Origin: an uncultured Alistipes sp.
Lineage (GTDB): Bacteria > Bacteroidota > Bacteroidia > Bacteroidales > Rikenellaceae
NCBI GenBank assembly: GCA_937880705.1
Contig: CALGRZ010000134.1
Location: 1 to 38,028 of the forward strand
Direction: 5' to 3'
Length of the DNA: 38,028 nt
Every line of letters begins with the position of its first letter. Within the stretch, counting starts at the first letter, position 1. Position numbers and translations under genes: made by a program. The notes under the pieces were generated by a model, which saw nothing but the letters and a program-made list of their open reading frames with translations, did no database searches and had not been told where the DNA came from. Positions 25,581 through 34,240 of this stretch are shown here, one piece after another.

Positions 25581-27656
25581 TTAGAACTCAACGAGTGAGT
25601 CGACAACGTATGCGAACTTACCCCTCTCTGTTACGTCGAACGTGAGCGAGTAGTTCATGTTGGGACCATAGGCGTAGACCTTGATAATCACCTTCTTGTA
25701 CTCCTCGGGAGTCATCTCGGGATATACATAGTGCAGAACCTCGGCAAATACCTCGCCGGTGTGCTCCTTGAGCTTGGCAAGGATCTCGTCGTCGCTGAGG
25801 TCACCCATGCCGGCAGCAGCAAAGCCACCCTTAACGGCCGAGGGACGCCAGTCCATGTTGCCGTAGTAGGCCGAGGCACCGGTGTAGAACTCGTTGTTAC
25901 CGTAGTTCGATACCCAGTAGTTACCTGCGGGCTTCTCGCCGTTGATGGTTACGATGTCGGTCGAGATGATGACACCCTCGTTATCGCGTGACGGTGCACC
26001 CAGAGCGACATCCTTGTTGTCGTAAACCCAGTTGCAGCAGTACTGGTAGAAGGCCTTGGTGTCGGCCGAGCTGGTGTTGGTGAAGTCCAACTCCAAGGTG
26101 CGGTCGATAGCCCATACACCCTCCGACTTGCGGAACTGGTCGATCTTATCCTCAAACAGAATGCTCTTAATCCATGCCGAGCCGTTGAAGGTGTACTCGT
26201 CGACCTTCCAGCTGGTTGTGCCACCGCTGTAGCAACGGAAGGCTACATAGGCCTTGTCGTCGACCTGTGCGTAGGGGAGCTTCTCAGCAAGGAACTTGGG
26301 CAGATAGTTGTCCTGTGTGGGGTTGGTGAAGTTGCCGTAGCCCTGACCCATGGCGGTGTAGTCGGCGGGCTGCACCTCGATGATGTCGGCCTCGGTGAAG
26401 CCCTCGCCATCATACTTGAAGTAGGCGTAACGCTTCTCGCTGCTAACTGTCATGGCGGCCAGCATCGCAGCGTTGGCACTCTCGGACTCAATGGCGGGTG
26501 CCTCATTAACCGATACTACCACAACATTGATATAGGTGTTGCTCGATATCGAGCAGAAGTAACCATATACCGTAGCCTTCTCGCCCTCGGTGAATAGAGC
26601 CTTTACATCGTCCGAAGCACCATAGATGCTGCCTACGGCCGTTGTAGCACCGTCGATAGCGAGGTTGATGTAACCCTTATCCGAGATAGAGGGTACGCCC
26701 TCAAACTTTACAAACTGCGCATAGTCATCCGTGGTGCGCGACTCGATAAGAGCATCCATCGCAGCACCATCCAACTCCACGGGGGTGGGGTAGCTGACCG
26801 TTGTCGTACCGGTCTTCTCTATCGTAGCACTCGCAGCACCAATCTGGAAGCCCTTGTTGTAGGCCGAGATAGTGCCGGCAACGGTGACCTCATCGCCAAT
26901 GGCCAGGTCGGCACCCTTGAAGAGCAGTAACGAGCCTCCGTTGTCCGTGAGGATGGGGCCCTGGGTAGAGAGTGCCGAGATGTAGCCACGCACCTCCACG
27001 CTGTCGTTGAGCACGGCCTTGCCCAGCACCGAGGTGTAGCCCGTAGCGGGCTCGGTGGGCTCATCCGTCTTGGGCTCCTCGGCCGAGTAGTTGTAGGTAA
27101 CAACCATATACTCACCCGGGTAGATATCCTCCGAGGGCTTCAGTGCATTCTTGAGCTTGTTTACGGTCGAGGGTGTAAGGGCCTTGGCATAGACTTCGTC
27201 GCTCTCCCAGATGAGCTTGTAGTCATCCTCGGTGAGGGTGTACTCCGTAACGGTGTTCATCATCTTCATCTCCTCGGGCATCTGAAGAGCTGTGGTGTAG
27301 CCAACCATAACAATCGAGCTGTCATCGAGTGTGGGGTAGCCCGCTGCAAGGAAGGCAGGGATGTAGCTCGCCGCCTCGTCGGCCGAGCCGAAATACTTGT
27401 TCTTGCCGATGGCTGCCAACGCCTCGACAGCATCCTCGCCAGCCTCCTCGGCCAAAGCCTTGTTGGTAGCGTTCTTGGCGATTGTTGAGTAGTCGTCCTC
27501 GGTCAGAGTGTAGTCGATGTTCTGCACATCGGTGGTTATCTGTCCGTTCTGGTAGTCATCGAGGTAGTTCTCGTTGAAATAGTCGCTCGAGCAGCTCCAA
27601 CCCATAAGAGCTACGGCTGTAAGCGACAACAGATACTTAAATATATTCTTGTTCAT
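25581..27656 (-). CDS. OB-fold surface lipoprotein partner of TonB receptor
   Basis: 691 residues, lipobox MGWSC (Cys22), then SSDYFNENYLDDYQ, an acidic stretch fitting surface export. Residues ~45-185 contain two TLTEDDY helices (DYTLTEDDYSTIAK and EYTLTEDDYKLIWE), an internal duplication. Residues ~210-385 hold one or two OB-fold-like beta domains (VEVRGYISALSTQGPILTDN, GDEVTVAGTISAYNKGFQIG). The C-terminal ~290 residues (KRYAYFKYDGEGF, WAIDRTLELDFTN, GNYWVSNYGNNEFYTGASAYYG) resemble a conserved Bacteroidetes domain I cannot name. It begins 19 nt after the TonB receptor gene and shares its promoter. No SusD homologue is present, so it may take the role of the receptor's surface lipoprotein lid; ligand unknown. 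Confidence 0.7.
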   Translation of the reverse strand: MNKNIFKYLLSLTAVALMGWSCSSDYFNENYLDDYQNGQITTDVQNIDYTLTEDDYSTIAKNATNKALAEEAGEDAVEALAAIGKNKYFGSADEAASYIPAFLAAGYPTLDDSSIVMVGYTTALQMPEEMKMMNTVTEYTLTEDDYKLIWESDEVYAKALTPSTVNKLKNALKPSEDIYPGEYMVVTYNYSAEEPKTDEPTEPATGYTSVLGKAVLNDSVEVRGYISALSTQGPILTDNGGSLLLFKGADLAIGDEVTVAGTISAYNKGFQIGAASATIEKTGTTTVSYPTPVELDGAAMDALIESRTTDDYAQFVKFEGVPSISDKGYINLAIDGATTAVGSIYGASDDVKALFTEGEKATVYGYFCSISSNTYINVVVVSVNEAPAIESESANAAMLAAMTVSSEKRYAYFKYDGEGFTEADIIEVQPADYTAMGQGYGNFTNPTQDNYLPKFLAEKLPYAQVDDKAYVAFRCYSGGTTSWKVDEYTFNGSAWIKSILFEDKIDQFRKSEGVWAIDRTLELDFTNTSSADTKAFYQYCCNWVYDNKDVALGAPSRDNEGVIISTDIVTINGEKPAGNYWVSNYGNNEFYTGASAYYGNMDWRPSAVKGGFAAAGMGDLSDDEILAKLKEHTGEVFAEVLHYVYPEMTPEEYKKVIIKVYAYGPNMNYSLTFDVTERGKFAYVVDSLVEF

Positions 27657-27675
27657 ATCAGTTACTCTTTAGGTG

Positions 27676-30369
27676 TTAGAAGCTGATCTTAAGACGCAGT
27701 GTGTAGGTGCGACCAAACGAGTACATCACAGCGTAGCAGTCCTCCCAACCCTTCGAGTCGGTACCACACTGCGCGTCCATGACGTAGTTGTAGTCGTAGA
27801 GGTTGTTGACATTGCCATAGAGCGTTGCACGCACCTTGCCAATGTTGAACGAGTAGCTTGCCGAGAGGTCAAGCTGATGGCCTACGGGAATTCTCCAGGG
27901 GTCGTTAACCGTCACAGCGGTGTTGGCCACAGCCGTTGAGCCGAGGTAGAAGTCGGCGTAGTTGCGACCGTAGAGGTTGAAGTTGGCACTTACGCGCAGA
28001 CCCTTCAACGGGAAGAAGTCGGCACCTATGGCCGCGGTGGTCTGTGCCGAGCCGGCAACGTGAACACCCTTCTGCTTGAGGTCGATCCATGCGTGGTCCT
28101 CGGCCATGATGCCCGAGGCTACCGTACCATCCATCTTGGCGGTCATGGGCTGACCCTGCGAGTCGTAGTAGTAACCTCTGGCGTTGCTCGACCATACCCA
28201 GTCGCCCCACGAGAGCATACCTGTGAGGTTGACCCAGCGTGCAGGCTTGTAGCGCAGATCAAGCTCGATACCTGCGTGGCGGGCGTCGATGCCTGTGAGG
28301 TTCACACGCGCATAGTCACCGTTAGACATCAGCTTCGAACGTACATCCGACTTATCCATCCACAAGGTGTAGTAGGCGTTGACGTTCAGGGCGATCTGCT
28401 CGGTGCGCAGACCGTAGCCGGCCTCAACCGAGAATACCTTCTCGTTTACGGCATCGGGGTTGGTCATGTGGCTCGTCGTAGACTGCAGGAAGGCACCACC
28501 CGAGAAGAAGGGGGCACGCGAGATGTAACCCACGTTGAGGAAGAGGTTCGATGACTTGCTCACGTTGTAGTTAACACCACCCTTGGCCGTGAAGCCCAGG
28601 AAGTTGATGGTCTCTGAACGCTGGTGTGCTGCATCGTAGTAGAAGCGGTCAACACGCCAGTAGCCGGTGTTCGACAGCGAGCCCGATACGAAGGCGTTGA
28701 GGCGGTTCTTCGACCACTCGAGCTGTGCAAAGACGCCCTCCTGGTGAACGTGGCCGTCGTAGTCGCGGTATACAACGTCGCCCACCGACAGCTTCTCGTA
28801 CTTCCAGTTGGGGTCGGCAGCAGCGATATTGTTCTCGGCCTTAACATTCTTACGGTCGCCATCGTCGATGAAGTACTGACCGCCATAGAGGTCGATAATC
28901 TCGTTGGTGTGCTCACCGACATAGTAGCGCACGTCAACACCTGCTGTAAGCTCGAGGTTGGGGGTGATCTGGTTGTTGTAGGTCGACAGCAGACCATACC
29001 ACATGTGGTTGTTCACGCTCTTCGACATCACCATGTTAGAGCCTGTGGTGCTGGCAGCGTTCATGTCCTGGATAGCACCATAGTCGAAGGTACCGTCAGC
29101 CTTACGGAAGGTGGTGAGGAGCTTACCATTCGACGAGCCGTTCCACATGGCGCGGTCTGCCGAGGTACGACCCTGACCCGAGTAGCCGTAGCCACGACCG
29201 ATAGAGACGTAGAGGGCTGTCGAGAGTGACGACTTGTGGTCAATCTGCCACTGGTGGTTCAGCGATATCTGGGGCTTGTGGTAGTGGTTAACCATCGAAG
29301 AGCGCTCCTTGCCGTTGTTGTCAAAGCCGTACACGGCGTTGTAGCGATACTTGTCCTTCTCGCCCATCCACTGTGCCACCTTGTCCCACTCCTTGATCGA
29401 AAGACCTGCATAGAGGGGCTTACGCTGGTTGTGGGTCTGGGGAGCACCAAAGGCTGTCAGCGAGAGCTGGTGACGGTCGTTGATACGCTTCGAGACGTTG
29501 GCAAACCAGTTGTAGCCCTCGAAGCCTGTGCCCTGAATGTAGCCATCGCCCCAACGCTTTGCGAAGAGCATGCTGATGGCCCAGCCGCTCTTGGTGAGGC
29601 CCGACGAGAGGCTCAACGACACCTGCTGCAGGCCGTCGTTACCTACGCCGTATGAGGCGGTACCGCCCTGCTTGGCATCGATGGTGTTGGTCACGATGTT
29701 GATAGTACCACCCACCGAGGGTGCCGATACCTTCGAGGCACCAAGACCGCGCTGTGTCTGCATCGAGCGGGTCACATCCGACAGACCTGCCCAGTTAGAC
29801 CAGTATACACCGCCCCACTCCATGTCGTTGATAGGTACACCGTTGATCATCACGGCTACGTTGGCCGACTTAAAGCCTCGCATGTTGATCTTCGAGTCAC
29901 CGAAGCCACCACCATCCTTCGTCACATAGACGCCGGGTGTAGACTTCAGAATCTCGGGGAACTCCTGTCCACCGAGCTTGAACTCGATCTCCGCGGCCGA
30001 CACTGTCGATACAGCCACGGGGGTGCGACGCTGCACAGCCACCGACTGCTGGATTACGACATTCTCCATCGCGATAGCCTCGGGCTCCATCTTGATGGTA
30101 CCCAGGTTCTGACGCTGTGCGCCATCGATGGTGAAGCTCACGGTGCGGTAGTTCAGATAGCTCACCTGCACCTCATTGGCATCCTTGACGGTGAGCTTGA
30201 AGCCACCGTTGAGGTCTGCGCTTGTACCCTGTGTTGTGCCGGGGACTACGATTGTAGCACCGATAAGCGGCTGATCCAGCTCATCGACAACCGTACCCGT
30301 GACGACGGTCTGTGCCGAGGCTGCAAAGCCGATCACAAGACCACACATCAGAAGTAAAAGTTTCTTCAT
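27676..30369 (-). CDS. TonB-dependent receptor
   Basis: 897 residues. Signal peptide (MKKLLLLMCGLVIGFAASAQ), then a carboxypeptidase-regulatory-like domain (~22-105; VVTGTVVDELDQPLIGATIV), a plug domain (~115-235; STPGVYVTKDGGGFGDSKIN, MRGFKSANVAVMINGVPIND, GGTINIV), and a 22-strand barrel with the last strands TYTLRLKISF ending in Phe. The N-terminal domain and the lack of an adjacent SusD are unlike a classical SusCD pair; barrel motifs give no substrate. It is the first gene of a two-gene unit with the OB-fold lipoprotein and is read from the promoter at 30476-30507. Imports an unidentified large or scarce ligand, with energy from TonB-ExbBD. Confidence 0.92.
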   Translation of the reverse strand: MKKLLLLMCGLVIGFAASAQTVVTGTVVDELDQPLIGATIVVPGTTQGTSADLNGGFKLTVKDANEVQVSYLNYRTVSFTIDGAQRQNLGTIKMEPEAIAMENVVIQQSVAVQRRTPVAVSTVSAAEIEFKLGGQEFPEILKSTPGVYVTKDGGGFGDSKINMRGFKSANVAVMINGVPINDMEWGGVYWSNWAGLSDVTRSMQTQRGLGASKVSAPSVGGTINIVTNTIDAKQGGTASYGVGNDGLQQVSLSLSSGLTKSGWAISMLFAKRWGDGYIQGTGFEGYNWFANVSKRINDRHQLSLTAFGAPQTHNQRKPLYAGLSIKEWDKVAQWMGEKDKYRYNAVYGFDNNGKERSSMVNHYHKPQISLNHQWQIDHKSSLSTALYVSIGRGYGYSGQGRTSADRAMWNGSSNGKLLTTFRKADGTFDYGAIQDMNAASTTGSNMVMSKSVNNHMWYGLLSTYNNQITPNLELTAGVDVRYYVGEHTNEIIDLYGGQYFIDDGDRKNVKAENNIAAADPNWKYEKLSVGDVVYRDYDGHVHQEGVFAQLEWSKNRLNAFVSGSLSNTGYWRVDRFYYDAAHQRSETINFLGFTAKGGVNYNVSKSSNLFLNVGYISRAPFFSGGAFLQSTTSHMTNPDAVNEKVFSVEAGYGLRTEQIALNVNAYYTLWMDKSDVRSKLMSNGDYARVNLTGIDARHAGIELDLRYKPARWVNLTGMLSWGDWVWSSNARGYYYDSQGQPMTAKMDGTVASGIMAEDHAWIDLKQKGVHVAGSAQTTAAIGADFFPLKGLRVSANFNLYGRNYADFYLGSTAVANTAVTVNDPWRIPVGHQLDLSASYSFNIGKVRATLYGNVNNLYDYNYVMDAQCGTDSKGWEDCYAVMYSFGRTYTLRLKISF

Positions 30370-30475
30370 AAGCGTTTGATTTAATGATTAATAATGTGTT
30401 TGTTTGTCGTATGGTATTTTCTGTTTGGGGCTTTGTTCTGCGAGCTATATGGGTGGGTATAGTCCACAGCCATTG

Positions 30476-30507
30476 CAAAGATAGTGGTTAATGGTCGAAC
30501 AGCCAAA
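30476..30507 (-). promoter_or_regulatory. Promoter of the TonB receptor operon
   Basis: On the minus strand TTTG (30507-30504), 20 nt, then TATCTTTG (30483-30476), a full match to the Bacteroidetes consensus. The 5' leader would be about 100 nt. I see no gene in 30370-30596. Confidence 0.8.
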
Positions 30508-30596
30508 CCATTTTCGTTGAAAATGATTTTATTGTTGATAACTCGCTTTGTAGCCGTGGCGAGGAGGGTTGAGTGAGTAGGGCGGTTAGGTAATTT

Positions 30597-30873
30597 AGGA
30601 AGAGATAGGAAGGGATAGGAAGAGATAGGACGAGATAGGACGAGTAGGAAGAGATAGGAAGAAATAGGAAGGGATAGGAAGAGATAGGAAGAGATAGGAA
30701 GAGATAGGATGGGATAGGAAGAAATAGGGAATAGGGAATTTAGGGATAGCAGGTTGCTACCGGATAAATGTCGGCCGCGCTAATACCCATCAAGTCCCAT
30801 CAAGTCCTATCAAGTCCTATCGACTGCGCCACGCCACGCCACGCCACGCCACCGCTGCGCCACTCCCCCCCCC
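30597..30873. repeat. GATAGGA repeat module, copy A
   Basis: Four parts in order. 30597-30740: about 14 units of a 10-bp repeat, consensus GATAGGAAGA, with small variants. 30741-30783: a spacer beginning GGGATAGCA and ending in TAAATGTCGGCCGCGCTAAT. 30784-30822: four units of a 10-bp repeat TCCTATCAAG, which carries TCCTATC, the complement of GATAGGA. 30827-30873: ACGCC tandem repeats and a run of nine C. It lies immediately downstream of the tRNA-Gln terminator. Copy B at 36658-36919 has the same order, spacer core and tRNA link. It is not coding: frames through it give low-complexity peptides. Confidence 0.8.
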
Positions 30874-30883
30874 ACCGACAACA

Positions 30884-30916
30884 ACAAAAAAAGCGATCGA
30901 TAAACTCGACCGCTTT
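30884..30916 (-). terminator. tRNA-Gln terminator
   Basis: On the minus strand AAAGCG-G-TCG pairs with CGA-T-CGCTTT (30911-30916 and 30907-30909 with 30890-30899, one mismatch), followed by a T-rich tract (30884-30892 read in reverse). Confidence 0.75.
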
Positions 30917-30918
30917 AG

Positions 30919-30989
30919 TTGGGCTACCTGGATTCGAACCAAGAATGACAGGACCAGAATCTGTAGTGTTACCATTACACCATAGCCCA
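30919..30989 (-). tRNA. tRNA-Gln (CUG)
   Basis: Cloverleaf on the minus strand: acceptor TGGGCTA/TAGCCCA, D arm GTGT/ACAC, anticodon loop TTCTGGT with anticodon CTG, T arm CTTGG-TTCGAAT-CCAGG. The initial U and the CUG anticodon are typical of tRNA-Gln. No encoded CCA. There is one A-C mismatch closing the anticodon loop. Confidence 0.93.
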
Positions 30990-31008
30990 ATATTTGTTTT
31001 TGACGATG

Positions 31009-31039
31009 CAAAAGTAGAACTTTATTTTTTAATTGCAAA
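31009..31039 (-). promoter_or_regulatory. tRNA-Gln promoter
   Basis: Minus strand: TTTG (31039-31036), 19 nt, TACTTTTG (31016-31009). Both boxes match the consensus and the tRNA begins 20 nt downstream of the -7 box. Confidence 0.82.
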
Positions 31040-31061
31040 GAAAAATGTAAAAAAAAATTCA

Positions 31062-31069
31062 TACCTTTG
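31062..31069 (+). promoter_or_regulatory. -7 box of the nucleoside permease promoter
   Basis: TACCTTTG fits TAnnTTTG and lies 49 nt before the ATG at 31119. No clear TTTG occurs 19-21 nt upstream (that DNA is A-rich), so only the -7 box is supported. It is divergent from the tRNA-Gln promoter. Confidence 0.5.
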
Positions 31070-31118
31070 TTAAGATTTTTGCGATGCATAGATAAAATAA
31101 TAACATAAATCACTGAAT

Positions 31119-32399
31119 ATGAACAACATCAAGCTTCGTTTGATTGTGATGAACTTCTTGCAGTTTGCAGTATGGGGTTCATACCTTACATCTATGGGTA
31201 CGCTGCTCGCCTCGATCGGCATGCCCGACAAGATCGGAATCTTCTATGCCGTGCAGGGTATAGTCTCGCTCTTCATGCCCGCCATCATAGGCATCATTGC
31301 CGACCGCTGGGTGCAGGCACAGCGACTGTTGGGCTTGTGTCACCTGCTTGCAGCACTCTTTATGGGTGCTACGGCATGGGTAGTATCTACCGACGGCGCG
31401 CAGAGCCAGATGCTCATTCTCGGCCTCTATGCCGTGAGTGTCGCATTCTATATGCCTACTTTGGCCCTCTCTAATTCGGTGGCATACAATGTCTTGGAGA
31501 GCAATAAGCTCGATCCCGTGACCGCCTTTCCGCCCATCCGCGTGTGGGGTACCGTGGGATTTATCTGCGCCATGCTCTTCTGTGACTTCGCCGGCTTCCA
31601 GCAGAGTTCCATGCAGTTCTACCAGAGTGCTGTGCTGGGCATCGCCCTCGGCATCTATGCCATGACGCTGCCCGCATGCCCCGTGAACACCTCGACGGAG
31701 AAGAAGAGCCTTGTCGAGTCGCTCGGCCTGCGTGCCTTCACGCTGTTCAAGGAGCGCAAGATGGCTATGTTCTTCATCTTCTCGATGTTGCTCGGCGTGT
31801 CGTTGCAGATTACCAATGGCTTTGCCAATCCGTTTATCACCTCGTTTGGTGCTATCGAGGAGTACTCGTCGACGTTTGCTGCCAACCATGCCAATGCGCT
31901 GATCTCAATCTCGCAGGTATCCGAAACGCTCTGCATCCTGCTCATACCCTTCTTCCTCAAGCGTTTCGGCATCAAGACCGTGATGCTTATCGCAATGTTT
32001 GCGTGGGTGCTGCGCTTCGGCCTCTTTGGTGTCGGTAACCCGGGCGGTGGCGTGTGGATGTTCATCCTCTCGATGATCGTCTACGGCGTGGCCTTCGACT
32101 TCTTCAACATCTCGGGCTCGCTCTTTGTCAACAAGGAGACCGATACCTCGATACGCTCCTCGGCACAGGGTCTCTTTATGATCATGACCAACGGTATCGG
32201 TGCTACGATAGGTACGCTGGGCGCACAGGCCGTTGTCAACCACTTCGTCTACTCGCAGTCGTCGCCCATGGCGCAGATCGAGGGCTGGTCTACGACATGG
32301 CTTATCTTTGCAGGCTACGCCCTTGTTGTGGCTCTGGCCTTCTGGCTGCTGTTCAAGTATAAGCACCAGCCCGACCAGATTGGCGAGGTGAAGCACTAA
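31119..32399 (+). CDS. MFS nucleoside permease (NupG/XapB-like, NHS family)
   Basis: 426 residues with about 12 hydrophobic helices. The N-terminus (KLRLIVMNFLQFAVWGSYLT, SMGTLLASIGMPDKIGIFYA, then IVSLFMPAIIGIIADRW) is typical of nucleoside:H+ symporters: the FLQF-VWGSYLT start and a GIIADRW loop. The central loop carries a basic stretch (LFKERKMAMFFIFSMLLGVS), and a TNGIGATIGTLGAQ helix lies near the end. It imports nucleosides across the inner membrane for salvage. rarA begins 18 nt after its stop, so the two probably form one transcript ending at 33765; the link to rarA may be only positional. Confidence 0.85.
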   Translation: MNNIKLRLIVMNFLQFAVWGSYLTSMGTLLASIGMPDKIGIFYAVQGIVSLFMPAIIGIIADRWVQAQRLLGLCHLLAALFMGATAWVVSTDGAQSQMLILGLYAVSVAFYMPTLALSNSVAYNVLESNKLDPVTAFPPIRVWGTVGFICAMLFCDFAGFQQSSMQFYQSAVLGIALGIYAMTLPACPVNTSTEKKSLVESLGLRAFTLFKERKMAMFFIFSMLLGVSLQITNGFANPFITSFGAIEEYSSTFAANHANALISISQVSETLCILLIPFFLKRFGIKTVMLIAMFAWVLRFGLFGVGNPGGGVWMFILSMIVYGVAFDFFNISGSLFVNKETDTSIRSSAQGLFMIMTNGIGATIGTLGAQAVVNHFVYSQSSPMAQIEGWSTTWLIFAGYALVVALAFWLLFKYKHQPDQIGEVKH

Positions 32400-32417
32400 C
32401 AAATAGGTAAATAAGGT

Positions 32418-33698
32418 ATGGCACAGCAACCCTTGGCCGAGAGACTCCGTCCGCGAAGCCTCGATGACTATGTAGGCCAGACACATCTGGTGGGCGATAA
32501 CGGCGTATTCCGCAAGTTTATCGCCACGGGCAGTGTGCCCTCCTTTATCCTCTGGGGCCCTCCGGGTGTGGGCAAGACCACGCTGGCCAAGATCGTGGCC
32601 AACGCCCTGGATCGCCCCTTCTACACCCTCTCGGCCGTGACGTCGGGTGTCAAGGATGTCCGTGAGGTGATCGAGAAGGCCAAGAACCAACACCTCTTTA
32701 ATGCACGCCCCGCCTTCCTCTTTATCGACGAGATACACCGCTTCAATAAGTCGCAGCAGGACTCGCTGCTGGGTGCTGTCGAGCAGGGCATCGTGACACT
32801 TATAGGTGCAACGACGGAGAACCCCTCGTTCGAGGTCATCTCGCCACTGTTGAGCCGTTGCCAGGTCTATGTGCTCAAGCCTATGGAGGATGGCGAGCTT
32901 AAGACGCTGCTCGACCGCGCCCTGACAACCGACGAGGAGCTTAAGCGACGCAATGTCGAGGTGCGCGAGACCGAGGCTCTGTTCCGCTTCTCGGGTGGTG
33001 ATGCACGCAAGCTGCTCAATATCCTCGATATCATCGCGGGAGCTTCGGATGGCGATATTGTTATTGACGATGAGCGCGTTACGGAGTGCTTGCAGCAGAA
33101 TATAGCCCTCTATGATAAGTCGGGCGAGCAGCACTACGACGTTATCTCGGCCTTTATCAAGTCGGTGCGTGGCAGTGACCCCAATGCGGCAATCTACTAC
33201 CTCGCGCGTATGCTTGCCGGTGGCGAGGAGCCCCGCTTTATAGCCCGCCGACTTGTTATCCTCGCCTCGGAGGATGTTGGCCTCGCCAACCCTAATGCAC
33301 TGCTGCTGGCCAATGCCTGCTTCGATACGGTGCATAAGATAGGTATGCCCGAGGCGCGTATCACGCTGGCCGAGACGACGATCTACCTCGCCACAAGTCC
33401 CAAGAGTAACTCGGCCTATATGGCTATCAATAAGGCCTTGCAGCTTGTCGAGCACGACACCACAAATCGCCCTGTGCCCCTGCATCTGCGCAACGCCCCC
33501 ACCAAGCTGATGGATAAGCTGGGCTATGGTGCCGACTATAAGTACGCACACGACTATGCCGGTAACTTTGTCCAGCAGGAGTTCCTCCCCGAGACGTTGA
33601 GTGGCACACGCTTCTACACGCCCAACGAGCAGAATGTTCAGGAGCAGAAGATTGCCGAGCGCATGCGATCGCTTTGGGGAGATAAGTATCAGAAATAG
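32418..33698 (+). CDS. rarA: Replication-associated recombination protein RarA (MgsA)
   Basis: 426 residues, the usual length for this AAA+ ATPase. N-terminal PLAERLRPRSLDDYVGQ-H is the family signature; Walker A GPPGVGKT at 47-54, Walker B FIDEIH at 102-107, sensor 1 in GATTENPSFE, and an arginine-finger region SPLLSRCQV. The C-terminal half contains the tetramerisation and clamp-loader-like parts (KSVRGSDPNAAIYYLARMLAGGE, RRLVILASEDVGLANPNAL). RarA acts at stalled replication forks, opening duplex ends and interacting with SSB. It is the second gene after the permease, and a 15-bp-stem terminator follows 27 nt after the stop. Confidence 0.95.
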   Translation: MAQQPLAERLRPRSLDDYVGQTHLVGDNGVFRKFIATGSVPSFILWGPPGVGKTTLAKIVANALDRPFYTLSAVTSGVKDVREVIEKAKNQHLFNARPAFLFIDEIHRFNKSQQDSLLGAVEQGIVTLIGATTENPSFEVISPLLSRCQVYVLKPMEDGELKTLLDRALTTDEELKRRNVEVRETEALFRFSGGDARKLLNILDIIAGASDGDIVIDDERVTECLQQNIALYDKSGEQHYDVISAFIKSVRGSDPNAAIYYLARMLAGGEEPRFIARRLVILASEDVGLANPNALLLANACFDTVHKIGMPEARITLAETTIYLATSPKSNSAYMAINKALQLVEHDTTNRPVPLHLRNAPTKLMDKLGYGADYKYAHDYAGNFVQQEFLPETLSGTRFYTPNEQNVQEQKIAERMRSLWGDKYQK

Positions 33699-33725
33699 AG
33701 AGGCTAAATGATGATTAAGTGATAG

Positions 33726-33765
33726 AATACCCGCAAAACACTCTGCTGTTTTGCGGGTATTTTTT
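33726..33765 (+). terminator. rarA terminator
   Basis: A perfect 15-bp stem, AATACCCGCAAAACA (33726-33740) with its complement at 33747-33761, loop CTCTGC, then a T-run. Its distal half CGGGTATTTTTTAG resembles the first half of each unit in the hairpin array just downstream. Confidence 0.92.
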
Positions 33766-34192
33766 AGTGTTCGTTTATTGCTTGCAACGAGCGTGGAAGC
33801 AAAATGCACGATATTTCTAATATCACTACTATCTTTCACTGCACGGGTATCTTTTTTAATACCTGTGTGGGAGGGGATGTTGGTGCGTTTATACATAGGC
33901 ACACCCAACCATAGCACGGGTATCTTTTTTAATACCCGCGACGTGTTGGGATGCTGAACGCGGTGAACGGACTCCATATGGTGTTACACCAACCATTACA
34001 CGGGTATTATTTTTAATACCAGCGACGTGTGGGGGAAGAACACAAAGTACGTCCATATCTAATACCGCTGCTATCTATAACCACTCGGGTATCTTTTTTA
34101 ATACCCGCGTGGGTGGGGTAGCAAACAAGGAGCACGATGCTGTCTAATACCACAGCGTTCTTTCGTAGCACGGGTATCTTTTTTAATACCCA
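33754..34192. repeat. Array of five CGGGTAT-N8-ATACCCG hairpins
   Basis: Inverted repeats CGGGTAT, an 8-nt T-rich loop (mostly CTTTTTTA), ATACCCG at 33844-33864, 33917-33938, 34001-34020, 34086-34107 and 34171-34191. Unit lengths are 73, 84, 85 and 85 nt, and the intervening DNA also has common words (TCTAATACC or TCTAATATC, then GCACGGG; GCGACGTG or GCGTGGG after the hairpin). So it is a degenerate tandem array of ~85 bp units, possibly seeded by duplication of the rarA terminator. No gene is present. The last hairpin sits about 27 nt upstream of the -7 box of the XRE-type gene. Confidence 0.8.
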
Positions 34193-34217
34193 CGGTAGGT
34201 TTTTGGGAATAATTTTA

Positions 34218-34225
34218 TATATTTG
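34218..34225 (+). promoter_or_regulatory. -7 box of the XRE-type regulator
   Basis: TATATTTG fits TAnnTTTG, 15 nt before the ATG at 34241. No TTTG at the standard distance: the expected -33 position falls just after the fifth hairpin of the array (34171-34191). Confidence 0.5.
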
Positions 34226-34240
34226 TCAAAAATCTGAAAA

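Noticed and set aside
31905..33977. 690-residue minus-strand frame over rarA and its 3' region
   Set aside because: Antisense to the certain rarA gene and runs into the hairpin array; low-complexity composition and no domain.
33844..34191. Hairpin array considered as a CRISPR
   Set aside because: Repeats of ~22 bp with 50-65 nt linkers that are themselves related, and no cas genes; linkers are not unique spacers.
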